Origin: Ophiostoma sp. CBS 140.51
Taxonomy: Eukaryota; Ascomycota; Sordariomycetes; Ophiostomatales; Ophiostomataceae
Reading direction: 5' to 3'
Length of the DNA: 22,899 nucleotides
Assembly: GCA_029298735.1 (NCBI GenBank)
Contig: JANSLP010000435.1
Location: forward strand, 1 to 22,899
A program made the translations under genes and the position numbers. The notes beneath the pieces are model-generated. The model did not search any database, was not told the origin of the DNA, and was given only the letters and a program-made list of their open reading frames with translations. Below are positions 1 to 6,919 of the stretch, piece after piece (position 1 is the first letter of the stretch; each line of letters starts with the position of its first letter).

Positions 1-226
1 CCATCCTCACTATTGCACGCCTCCTAAACACAAATTCAAGTTATTCATTTCTCCAAAAATGAAGATAGATTTACATTTACACAAAAAAATAAAGGTATAA
101 GGAAAGAACGGCGTAAAACGTGAAATCTCTTTGACCTTTGCCACCGACTCCATTAACGACCCAGGTTCTTGGCCGCGGTATTAACAGGTTCCTTGGTGCG
201 ATGCAGGCCGTAGTCGCAGCACCGTC
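1..226. other. Left-edge spacer
   Basis: AT-rich at the far left, more mixed towards 226. No gene, RNA or repeat is recognised. A short upstream reading frame at 201-248 lies at its right end and is listed separately. Confidence 0.5.
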
Positions 227-248
227 ATGGTCGATGCCAGCAATCTGA
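201..248 (+). promoter_or_regulatory. Possible overlapping uORF
   Basis: An ATG at 201 opens a 15-codon frame ending in TGA at 246-248. It overlaps the ATG at 227 of the downstream gene in another frame. If the transcript starts upstream of 201, this frame would reduce initiation at 227 and favour the internal ATG at 287. The frame is visible in the sequence; whether it is transcribed is unknown. Confidence 0.25.
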
Positions 249-1006
249 CATATTTATCGTCTAGAAGAAGCTCCTTTGGGGCCGTGATGTGCAGCACCGC
301 CGCCCACTCCAGCCTCTCAACGGCTACCGCCCGTCCAAACAGTTTCGTCTACATTCGGGCCCTGACCAACCTTTTGCGTTTGCACCGTGCCCACCCGACC
401 AACACGTGGGCCGAGATGTGGGCCGAGTTTTTTGGAACAGAGAGTGCACCCGGCTCTGGCTTTGCCAAGACCTTTTGGGAGAGTCCAGGGCCACCGATGC
501 AAATTGTAGTATTGTACATGTTTGCCCAAGACTATGGCACCTTGGTGGAAGACAATATAGAGCCGTTCTGGGGATTGGAAGAAGAGGATATCGTGAGTGC
601 CTTTGGTCGAGTCACTGTAAAGTCGATCAAGCGAGCGGCCGTCATTGCGGCACATTTGGTCGCTGCCGCATGGCTAAACGAGGATTCTAGCGAGACATCC
701 GACGGCGAAACCGACAACAACAGCGCCGATTACAGCTCTGACGAAGAAGATGATGATGGAGACAATGAGAATGATGACAGTGACGAAAGTTTTTACAGTG
801 CGTTCGACTATGAGACATACTGGGAAGAACGCGACAATGAGACAATGATCCCATCGTTGAGGGTTATGAGTCTTAATCGAACACAACCCACACTTCCTGC
901 CGGGCTTGCTCCTCGGATTTATGTAGACACAACATCCATCAGCACTGTTTTTCGCCGTTACCCGAGCGACCTAGATGTGCTCCCCACCGTCACAAAGAGA
1001 CTTTAG
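227..1006 (+). CDS. Acidic hypothetical protein
   Basis: A single uninterrupted frame of 259 codons that I do not recognise. The N-terminal part (about residues 40-150) is mixed and could fold, with helix-like segments and several Trp and Phe residues. It is followed by a strongly acidic low-complexity stretch at about residues 150-190, rich in Asp, Glu, Ser and Asn. The C-terminal 60 residues are mixed and end in a basic tail. There is no signal peptide, membrane segment or known motif. The ATG at 227 has a G at +4; an in-frame ATG at 287 is an alternative start. The gene faces TF1 tail to tail, 254 bp away, and nothing ties it to the metabolic genes to the right. It could be a lineage-specific nuclear protein, judging only from the acidic tract. 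Undetected introns are possible. Confidence 0.45.
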   Translation: MVDASNLTYLSSRRSSFGAVMCSTAAHSSLSTATARPNSFVYIRALTNLLRLHRAHPTNTWAEMWAEFFGTESAPGSGFAKTFWESPGPPMQIVVLYMFAQDYGTLVEDNIEPFWGLEEEDIVSAFGRVTVKSIKRAAVIAAHLVAAAWLNEDSSETSDGETDNNSADYSSDEEDDDGDNENDDSDESFYSAFDYETYWEERDNETMIPSLRVMSLNRTQPTLPAGLAPRIYVDTTSISTVFRRYPSDLDVLPTVTKRL

Positions 1007-1260
1007 GATGTTGACCAGTAAATGATTTATATAGGAATCTATTGGGGGAAAAAAGAAAAGTCGAAAAAAGTGTCAATAGACGGGGTTTGAATCACATTTA
1101 CATACTCTTTAATTTACAGATGCAATATAATACTGAGAAAAGAAGCATAATTGACAATATCCAAATGCGTACGGAACAAGATATACACTGGGAGGGTTAC
1201 AAGAGCAGCCAAGTTGAGAATTATCATATGGAAAAAATGAAACATTATCAATACATTCCC

Positions 1261-3513
1261 TTAGTACAGTCCATCCAGCAGCCCATAGTGGATGGTCCCG
1301 TTCAGGTAGTCGGCCAGCTCGGCATTGAAGAGGTCGCTGGGAAAGTCGGTAATGATGAGTGGTCGGAGGTCGTCCTGCTCTGAGCCGCCAGCCGTCGATG
1401 TCGACGACCGTCCCGAGCCAGAGACGACGGAGACAGAGCGGCTGTCTTGAGTGAGTGGGGCCGTCACGTCTTGTGTAGTGACAGGGAATGGCCTCTCCGG
1501 CAGATCGACGGCCATGGACGATGTGACGGGTAGGTCGACAACAGCTGCTGTTATCACTTGCTCTCCACTCATTATCGTCGCAGCATCCGTGGACGGTCCT
1601 GTTACTCTTCTGAGAACCTCCTCCCAGCGGGCACTTGCCGGCCAGGCCGTATACAGTTCACTCAAAATGCGCAGTGTACCCAAGGCCATCTCTTCTGCTT
1701 CGACGGGCGACACGTGTGGACACAAATAAGGGTTGTGCCACAGATACGAAGCCAGGGAGCCACACATGTACACGCAAAACACGAGAATGGCAGGGAACCC
1801 TTCGTCGGGTGTCCGCATGGAAAAGTACGCTGTGACCTGTTCGTGCAGCTCGACGACATTGTCAAAGAGTTCGTAGGAGATGCGCTGCCAGGCAGATGTG
1901 GAAGTGATGGAAGGAGGCGGAGGGGTAGGTATAGGCGACGCAGTCGTGACAACAGGCGACTGTGGGCCAAGGGCGGCAATCATTTCGTCGAGGTAGACAC
2001 GGCAGATGACAATATTGCTCAACCTCAAAACCATGACCACCGACAAATAAGCCAGGTGCAGCCCTTCCGACCGCCACCCTCTCAAGTTCCATAAGCTCCA
2101 GCGATGACGGGTCGGCAGAGTGGCTTCCCAGCGGCGGAGAGTATCGGTGATGGCGGTGTAAGTAGCACCAGGACCCGGTCGAGGACCACTTCCGAGTGAG
2201 GCTCTTGTTGCATGTCGTGCCACGCGTCCCCATAGACTGTGTGCTTGAATGAGTGTGGCAAACAGGCACCGGTCTGGGTGGACAGCCAGTGTAGGGTTCT
2301 CATTGGCGGGTGGGGTACCTTCGAGGGCAGCCCGGAAGGATGGCACGGCGCCAAAAGAAAAATCGGCCTCGTTGCAGGGCAGAAGGGCCGTTGTGTCTTC
2401 GAGGGAGAGTGGCGCTGGCGACGACGTGCCCGAGTGTAGGTTCTCTTGGCTGTAGATCATCCACATTGTACGGCGGGCCGACTCGAGACGGACGACATGG
2501 TCGGCAGTGGCTGTGGAGGCGCCCAAGCTGGTAGCAGGTGACGGGACAGGACTGGGTCGTGGTGTCGGTGTGAGTGCAGCCGAGTTCATTGTTGGTGTGA
2601 TGGCAGTCGTGACTGGCCGTGGAGTGGTTCCTACAGTTCCTGTTCGTGGCTTAGGCGTGCCTGTTGTTGGTGTTGCAGCTGCTGGAGTGGATGTCGCTGT
2701 GACCATAGCGGCATATGTCTCTTCTTTGTGGAGTCGCAAGAGCAAGGCCATCCGTAGAGCGACGGCCATGTCGATGGCGCTGCGGTCACGGTCTGAGTTT
2801 CCCCATTCTGCAATGGACAGTAGGAAGAATGCTTGTGTGCGCTCGAGTGACGGCGCATACATTTCTGTCAATGCCTGCGACTGGGCTAGAGCCAAGAAAT
2901 GGTCTGTGGCCGCCGTCCTCGAGCCATATCGTTGGACCAGACAAGGCGTGAATCGAGACGAAATAGCCAGCAACGTACTCAACAAGAACCGGCCGGTGCC
3001 ATTGTCGCTCTCTTCGGGCGACTGGACGAGTCTTTCCAAAAAGAGGGAGCGTGGTAAGAAGCCGAGTTGGAAGTAGCAGGTCACAAATGTGCGGCAACCA
3101 TCGACCACCTCGTCGTGTGGAGGCCATGCAGTCGAGTTGATGCCGGGTGGGGGCAGCCTGGAAGGCAGGTCTTGTGGCGGTGGTCGCTGTTGTGAAGCGA
3201 GTCGTTGTGGATTTGGTCTCGGCCTCCGTCGAAACTCTCGATCAACATCCCGCTCGCCTCGTGCTGGAAAGGCGCAGCTGGCGGCCGTATCGGGTCCGGC
3301 AGCGACACAGCCTTGGCATGGCGTCTGGCCTTGTGCGTGGATACATTTGTTGCGCAGACGGCGGCAGCGACGGCATGCTTTTGTGCCGCGGTGGCGGGGC
3401 GGCTTCACAGGCGTTGTGTGGGCGGTCCCGGATGTCGACAAAGCGACGAGTGTTGTGGCTGACGATGTTGGTGATGCAGTGGAAATGGCTGCTGTGGGAT
3501 TGGGTGAAGCCAT
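1261..3513 (-). CDS. Zn(II)2Cys6 transcription factor (TF1)
   Basis: A 750-residue fungal binuclear zinc-cluster activator expected to act in the nucleus. The start is the first real ATG in the frame (3511-3513), in a CAACAATGG context; the frame stays open further upstream only without an ATG. Residues 1-40 are Ser/Thr/Ala/Pro-rich. The zinc cluster uses Cys47, 50, 57, 66, 69 and 80 with spacing C-X2-C-X6-C-X8-C-X2-C-X10-C; the last two gaps are longer than in the common form. A basic stretch with an ARGERDVDREFRR segment follows. The fungal middle-homology region spans about 140-500, with an SARRTMWMIYSQENLHSG stretch at 345-362. It is interrupted at about 271-338 by a Thr/Pro/Ala-rich insert. 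The C-terminal 80 residues are Ser-rich and then acidic and hydrophobic, a possible activation region. The target pathway is unknown. Its promoter carries three CGGCAAG repeats that are also found in the dioxygenase/P450 promoter. Confidence 0.88.
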   Translation of the reverse strand: MASPNPTAAISTASPTSSATTLVALSTSGTAHTTPVKPPRHRGTKACRRCRRLRNKCIHAQGQTPCQGCVAAGPDTAASCAFPARGERDVDREFRRRPRPNPQRLASQQRPPPQDLPSRLPPPGINSTAWPPHDEVVDGCRTFVTCYFQLGFLPRSLFLERLVQSPEESDNGTGRFLLSTLLAISSRFTPCLVQRYGSRTAATDHFLALAQSQALTEMYAPSLERTQAFFLLSIAEWGNSDRDRSAIDMAVALRMALLLRLHKEETYAAMVTATSTPAAATPTTGTPKPRTGTVGTTPRPVTTAITPTMNSAALTPTPRPSPVPSPATSLGASTATADHVVRLESARRTMWMIYSQENLHSGTSSPAPLSLEDTTALLPCNEADFSFGAVPSFRAALEGTPPANENPTLAVHPDRCLFATLIQAHSLWGRVARHATRASLGSGPRPGPGATYTAITDTLRRWEATLPTRHRWSLWNLRGWRSEGLHLAYLSVVMVLRLSNIVICRVYLDEMIAALGPQSPVVTTASPIPTPPPPSITSTSAWQRISYELFDNVVELHEQVTAYFSMRTPDEGFPAILVFCVYMCGSLASYLWHNPYLCPHVSPVEAEEMALGTLRILSELYTAWPASARWEEVLRRVTGPSTDAATIMSGEQVITAAVVDLPVTSSMAVDLPERPFPVTTQDVTAPLTQDSRSVSVVSGSGRSSTSTAGGSEQDDLRPLIITDFPSDLFNAELADYLNGTIHYGLLDGLY

Positions 3514-3617
3514 TGTTGTTTGCAGTGGGCCAAAAGTAAATACACAACGAACGGCAGGTGCCAAAAGGAGTTTGCAATGACAAACAAAAATGCAAGCAAA
3601 ATGCAGGAAGGAGCATC

Positions 3618-3646
3618 CGGCAAGAAAGCGGCAAGAAAGCGGCAAG
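3618..3646 (+). promoter_or_regulatory. CGGCAAG x3, 11-bp period
   Basis: Three copies of CGGCAAG lie at 3618, 3629 and 3640, the first two followed by AAAG, giving an exact 11-bp repeat (CGG-N8-CGG-N8-CGG). The array is about 105-135 bp upstream of the TF1 start. CGG triplets are the half-sites of Zn2Cys6 proteins, so this may be an operator, possibly autoregulatory. The same heptamer with the same N4 spacer occurs at 17506-17523. Confidence 0.45.
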
Positions 3647-3876
3647 TCAGGAAGGAGCGACGGGTGGTGGGCGACTGCCAGGCTTTAATAGTAGTTATGC
3701 CAGTCATGACACGCTGTAATCCGTCCTATCAGGGCTGTCAAATGCATCCGCCTTATCTCTCCAGGGCTGTTAGCGGTCATTAAGCGATTGCGCTACTGTT
3801 TTTAGTGTCTTTAGTGGATGCCCTGTAAAAGAGGCCGTCATAACCCACAGGCGAAGACTGTTCTGGCAGGTAATTA
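3647..3876. other. Spacer with degenerate short repeats
   Basis: No gene is seen. Two direct copies of AGGGCTGT(C/T)A lie at 3731 and 3763, and an inverted CAGGGC/GCCCTG pair lies at 3730 and 3820. These could be traces of a decayed mobile element, but no clean ends or target duplication are visible. Confidence 0.3.
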
Positions 3877-3906
3877 CGGTTGACCATAGCGTCAAGTGCA
3901 CAAAAA
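3877..3906 (+). repeat. Left terminal inverted repeat
   Basis: Thirty bases starting CGGTTGACCATAGCG and ending CACAAAAA. It pairs with 4391-4420 with a single mismatch (T versus A at repeat position 21). Confidence 0.85.
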
Positions 3907-4390
3907 TACCAAAGTCGTTACTGCAGATCAAGGGGGAAAAACATACCTGATATAGCATATTACAGTATATTTAGGGCGTGAGAAGAATTGGCGTGATTTT
4001 CACTCCGTATAACTAGAAAGAATGTAACGAAAAAAAGCTAACTTAAAAAGTACTCTTTAAAATTTTGACAATTGTAAAATAGTAATTTGAAAAAAAAAGG
4101 AGGATTCGAAAAAGCGCTTCGAAAAATGATAGTAAGTAATTTGCTACTACGACTTAGCCTAGCCCCTGGCGGGGGGCTCTTCCTCTCTTCCTCTGCCTCT
4201 CTTATTTAAAGATCGATATGAAAAAACATCGCATTCTCCGTTTAAAAGTATTTCGAAAGAGTATTTCGAAAAATCCTTTTCTTCTTTTTCGTCTTCTTTT
4301 TCTTCTTCTTTTCTGCCCAAAATACCTATACACACAGTAGTCGGCAGCTGCATATTTGAAAAAAGTACATGCCTGCTGTTGTCTTTTGGT

Positions 4391-4420
4391 TTTTTGTGCT
4401 CTTGACGCTATGGTCAACCG
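4391..4420 (-). repeat. Right terminal inverted repeat
   Basis: The reverse complement matches the left repeat at 29 of 30 positions. It ends in CAACCG immediately before TA at 4421-4422. Confidence 0.85.
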
Positions 4421-4422
4421 TA

Positions 4423-4642
4423 GGCAGGCAGTACACACAAAGGGCCGTTAGATATATCAGTGTATTGAGCTGCTTTATATTTTTGGCTCTTTTCCTTTTT
4501 CAAAATTTGGGTACTTTTTATAATAATTTGTCGTTTAGTGCAGGACAGGCAATAAGTTAGGAACAGCCAATGAATATTACGTTTATATCTTGAATTAACT
4601 GAAGCAGCTTTCGTCCTTGCTCGTCATCGTCGGCCTACTTCA
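4423..4642. other. Spacer 3' of the monooxygenase
   Basis: AT-rich 220 bp between the mobile element and the stop codon of the monooxygenase. It presumably contains that gene's 3' UTR. No gene is seen. Confidence 0.5.
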
Positions 4643-6340
4643 CTACTTCATCTCAAGACCCTCCCAGCCTGCCTCTTGACACGCCCGGCACCGTCGCTTG
4701 TACTCGACCAGACTGCCGGCATAGCGCGCGACACTGCGCTCGCCCCGGCCCTTGACATTGGTGTTGACACCCGTCATCCAACTGTCGACCTCGTTGAGCA
4801 GGGCGCCGTCGCTGCAGGAAATCACATGCGTGGTCCAGTCCTCAACGGCGGCGGGCGTGGGCTCGACAAATGTGTACCCTTTATCGGCACAGGTCGCCAG
4901 CAGACCGACAACGACCTCGACGACATGCTCAATGCTCCGTGGGGCGTTGCCAAACGGCTGGTGCGGGCCGAGGACCATGAACAGGTTGGGGCAGTGAGGG
5001 ACCGTGATGCCCAAAAAGGTGCGGGGACGGTAGTCCATCCAGACTGCAGACGCGCCCGCATTCCTTTTCTCTTTCTCGCCCATTGCCGAGCTCCCCATCA
5101 ACGGCACACCTTCCCGCCCCCGAATGTCCATGTCGACAAACGAGCCGGTAATGGCATTGAAGCCCGTGGCATACACAAGCACGTCCAGTGGGTGCTCCTT
5201 GCCGTCAGCGGTCTGAATCCCTCCCGGCGTCACCGTTTGGATGGGCGTCTCCTTTAGATCCACTAGGTGGACATGCTCCTTGTTGAACGCTTCAAAATAG
5301 CCGCTCTCCAGCGGCACACGCCGCAGCCCGAAGCCGTGGTCCGTCGGGACGAGACGGTTCGCCAAGCCGGGGTCGTGGACGCGATCCTTGATTTTTTGTC
5401 CGATAAACTGCGAGTATTCCTCGTTGGCGGCCCGATCGGTGTACGTATCGCTGAAGGCGCCTAGCCATTTGGCCATGCCGGGCTTGTTGTAGATGCGTTC
5501 GTAGTGGGCGAGACGGTCCTCTAGAGACAACTCGGCCGTCTTATGCGGATCCGCCTGGTGCAGGAAGCCGGTGGGTGTGCTGTTGGCCAATCCAAAAATA
5601 GAGTCGGCGTTGTGACGGTATGTCTCGGCCTGGTCGGGCGTGAGCGGGGTGTTGCGCAGCGGGACTGTCCAGGTGGCGTGGCGTTGGAAGACGGTAAGCG
5701 AGGGGATGTTAGGCATCTGGGCCAGCGCGGTAATCGTCTGGATGCCCGTGGCACCTGTGCCAATGACACCGATGCGCTTGCCCGCCAGCGCCGCTTCTGC
5801 CTGCTTGCCCTGTAGTTCGCGCGGCCAGCGGGACGTATGGAAACCCTGCCCGGCAAAGGACGCAATGCCGGGGATGTTGGGCAGCGTGGGGTTCGACAGG
5901 AAGCCGATGCACGACACCACAAAGCGGGCGGTGTATACCGTGCCGTGCTCGTCGACTGCCTTCCACAGACGACGCTCGTCGCTCCAGTGCAGCGTCGTCA
6001 CGCGGGTGTTGAACTGAATATCTTTCTTCAAGTCCAGTCGGTCGGCCACCAGCCGCAGGTACCGCAACGTCTCTGGCTGGGAAGCAAACGCCTCCGACCA
6101 GCGCCACTCGTCCAGAACGCCCTTGTCAAAGGAAAAGGCATATGAGACGGACTCACTGTCGAACCGCGCGCCCGGGTAGCAGTTCCAGTACCAAGTGCCG
6201 CCGACATCGGGCGCGGCCTCGAGCACACGGACTCGCAGCTGTGGGAGGGTCTTGCGGATGTGGTGCAGGGCACACATGCCGGACATGCCGGCGCCGAGGA
6301 TGAGGACATCGTAGTCCTCGGGAGAGGGGAGGCTGCCCAT
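4643..6340 (-). CDS. Baeyer-Villiger-type flavin monooxygenase
   Basis: A 565-residue class B FAD/NADPH monooxygenase, expected to insert oxygen next to a ketone (ester or lactone formation) or to oxygenate a heteroatom. Visible motifs are the FAD Rossmann GAGMSG (16-21); GGTWYWNCYPGARFD (47-61), which keeps the conserved Asp; the Baeyer-Villiger fingerprint FAGQGFHTSRWP (162-173), matching FxGxxxHxxxW(P/D); and the NADPH Rossmann GTGATG (194-199). A YATGF segment follows later, then a LGITVPHCPNLFMVLGP segment typical of the family. There is no signal peptide or membrane anchor, so it is probably cytosolic. The start is the first ATG in frame (6338-6340), in a leader rich in CAACA; the frame runs 22 codons further upstream without an ATG. 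It is divergent from TF2 across a 579-bp shared promoter. The natural substrate cannot be told from the sequence. Confidence 0.92.
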   Translation of the reverse strand: MGSLPSPEDYDVLILGAGMSGMCALHHIRKTLPQLRVRVLEAAPDVGGTWYWNCYPGARFDSESVSYAFSFDKGVLDEWRWSEAFASQPETLRYLRLVADRLDLKKDIQFNTRVTTLHWSDERRLWKAVDEHGTVYTARFVVSCIGFLSNPTLPNIPGIASFAGQGFHTSRWPRELQGKQAEAALAGKRIGVIGTGATGIQTITALAQMPNIPSLTVFQRHATWTVPLRNTPLTPDQAETYRHNADSIFGLANSTPTGFLHQADPHKTAELSLEDRLAHYERIYNKPGMAKWLGAFSDTYTDRAANEEYSQFIGQKIKDRVHDPGLANRLVPTDHGFGLRRVPLESGYFEAFNKEHVHLVDLKETPIQTVTPGGIQTADGKEHPLDVLVYATGFNAITGSFVDMDIRGREGVPLMGSSAMGEKEKRNAGASAVWMDYRPRTFLGITVPHCPNLFMVLGPHQPFGNAPRSIEHVVEVVVGLLATCADKGYTFVEPTPAAVEDWTTHVISCSDGALLNEVDSWMTGVNTNVKGRGERSVARYAGSLVEYKRRCRACQEAGWEGLEMK

Positions 6341-6919
6341 GATGCGTGTTGTTGGGGGCGTCGTTGGTGATGTGTTGTTGATGATGTGTTTGTCGAAGTG
6401 TTTCAAGAACTAATTTGGTTGGGCTGTTGGTGCTGTGTTTGATTTTCTTGCTGTGAATGTGTTTCTATGTTTTTCTTGCTGTTGCTCTTTCTCTTGCCGT
6501 CGACATCTTTACATTCATTACAGTTTCACTGAAGAATCCAAATCAATATATCCATATATGCTGTTGATGTTATCAGTTTCGTGGTCGTATGGTTGTATGA
6601 AATGGAGACACCACTTACACTGCATCGGGAAGTTGGCCGAGTTGGCCGAGTTCGCCGAGCGAGGGCTAACTCACTTGGTCGGTGAAATGTCGGGGAAGTC
6701 GTATCTTGGCGTATTTGTAGCGTATCGTCTCTATCACTTTTCCCATATCATTGTGGGCCGGACGCTGGGGGCCAGACACGAATTGCCACTAAACAACACT
6801 GATAAGAGTGTCCATTCCCCGCACGACTGAAGAGAACGCTTTCGCCTTCGACACCGACTGCTGGCCGAGACCGACTCTCATCGCCCACTCTCATCACATC
6901 ATCAGTTTCACTGCTCGCA
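6341..6919. promoter_or_regulatory. Divergent promoter: monooxygenase / TF2
   Basis: A 579-bp spacer between two divergent starts. It contains a CTTGCCG (CGGCAAG on the minus strand) at 6493-6499, a three-unit CCG array at 6632-6658, and a second CCG group near 6855-6875 (ACCGAC...GGCCGAGACCGAC). No protein-coding content is convincing here. Confidence 0.6.
6632..6658 (+). repeat. 9-bp tandem repeat, CCG-N6-CCG-N6-CCG
   Basis: Three tandem units close to GTTGGCCGA place CCG at 6637, 6646 and 6655, exactly 9 bp apart. It sits in the middle of the divergent monooxygenase/TF2 promoter. The arrangement is a candidate direct-repeat site for a zinc-cluster regulator. A similar 9-bp-period array lies upstream of the FAD oxidase at 14683-14723. 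Confidence 0.5.

Larger units (their letters stand above)
3875..4422. mobile_element. TIR-bounded, TA-flanked MITE (Tc1/mariner-like)
   Basis: The element proper is 3877-4420 (544 bp). Its left end (3877-3906) and right end (4391-4420) are inverted repeats matching at 29 of 30 positions, both beginning CGGTTGACCATAGCGTCAAG when read inward. The similarity continues weakly for about 8 bases with a one-base offset. Both ends are bordered by TA (3875-3876 and 4421-4422), as expected for a TA target-site duplication of the Tc1/mariner superfamily. The interior is AT-rich, with a pyrimidine tract at about 4276-4312, and has no frame resembling a transposase, so the element is non-autonomous. It lies between the TF1 promoter and the 3' end of the monooxygenase gene. 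Confidence 0.8.

Noticed and set aside
3730..3825. Small element bounded by CAGGGC...GCCCTG
   Set aside because: The inverted match is only about six to ten bases with a gap, and no target duplication is visible. It is left as a degenerate repeat.
4159..4438. Lys/Glu/Arg-rich frames inside the mobile element
   Set aside because: They come from a pyrimidine-rich tract read on the minus strand, not from a transposase or other protein.
6341..6406. N-terminal extension of the monooxygenase
   Set aside because: The extra 22 codons have no ATG, while the ATG at 6338-6340 precedes the FAD motif at the usual distance.
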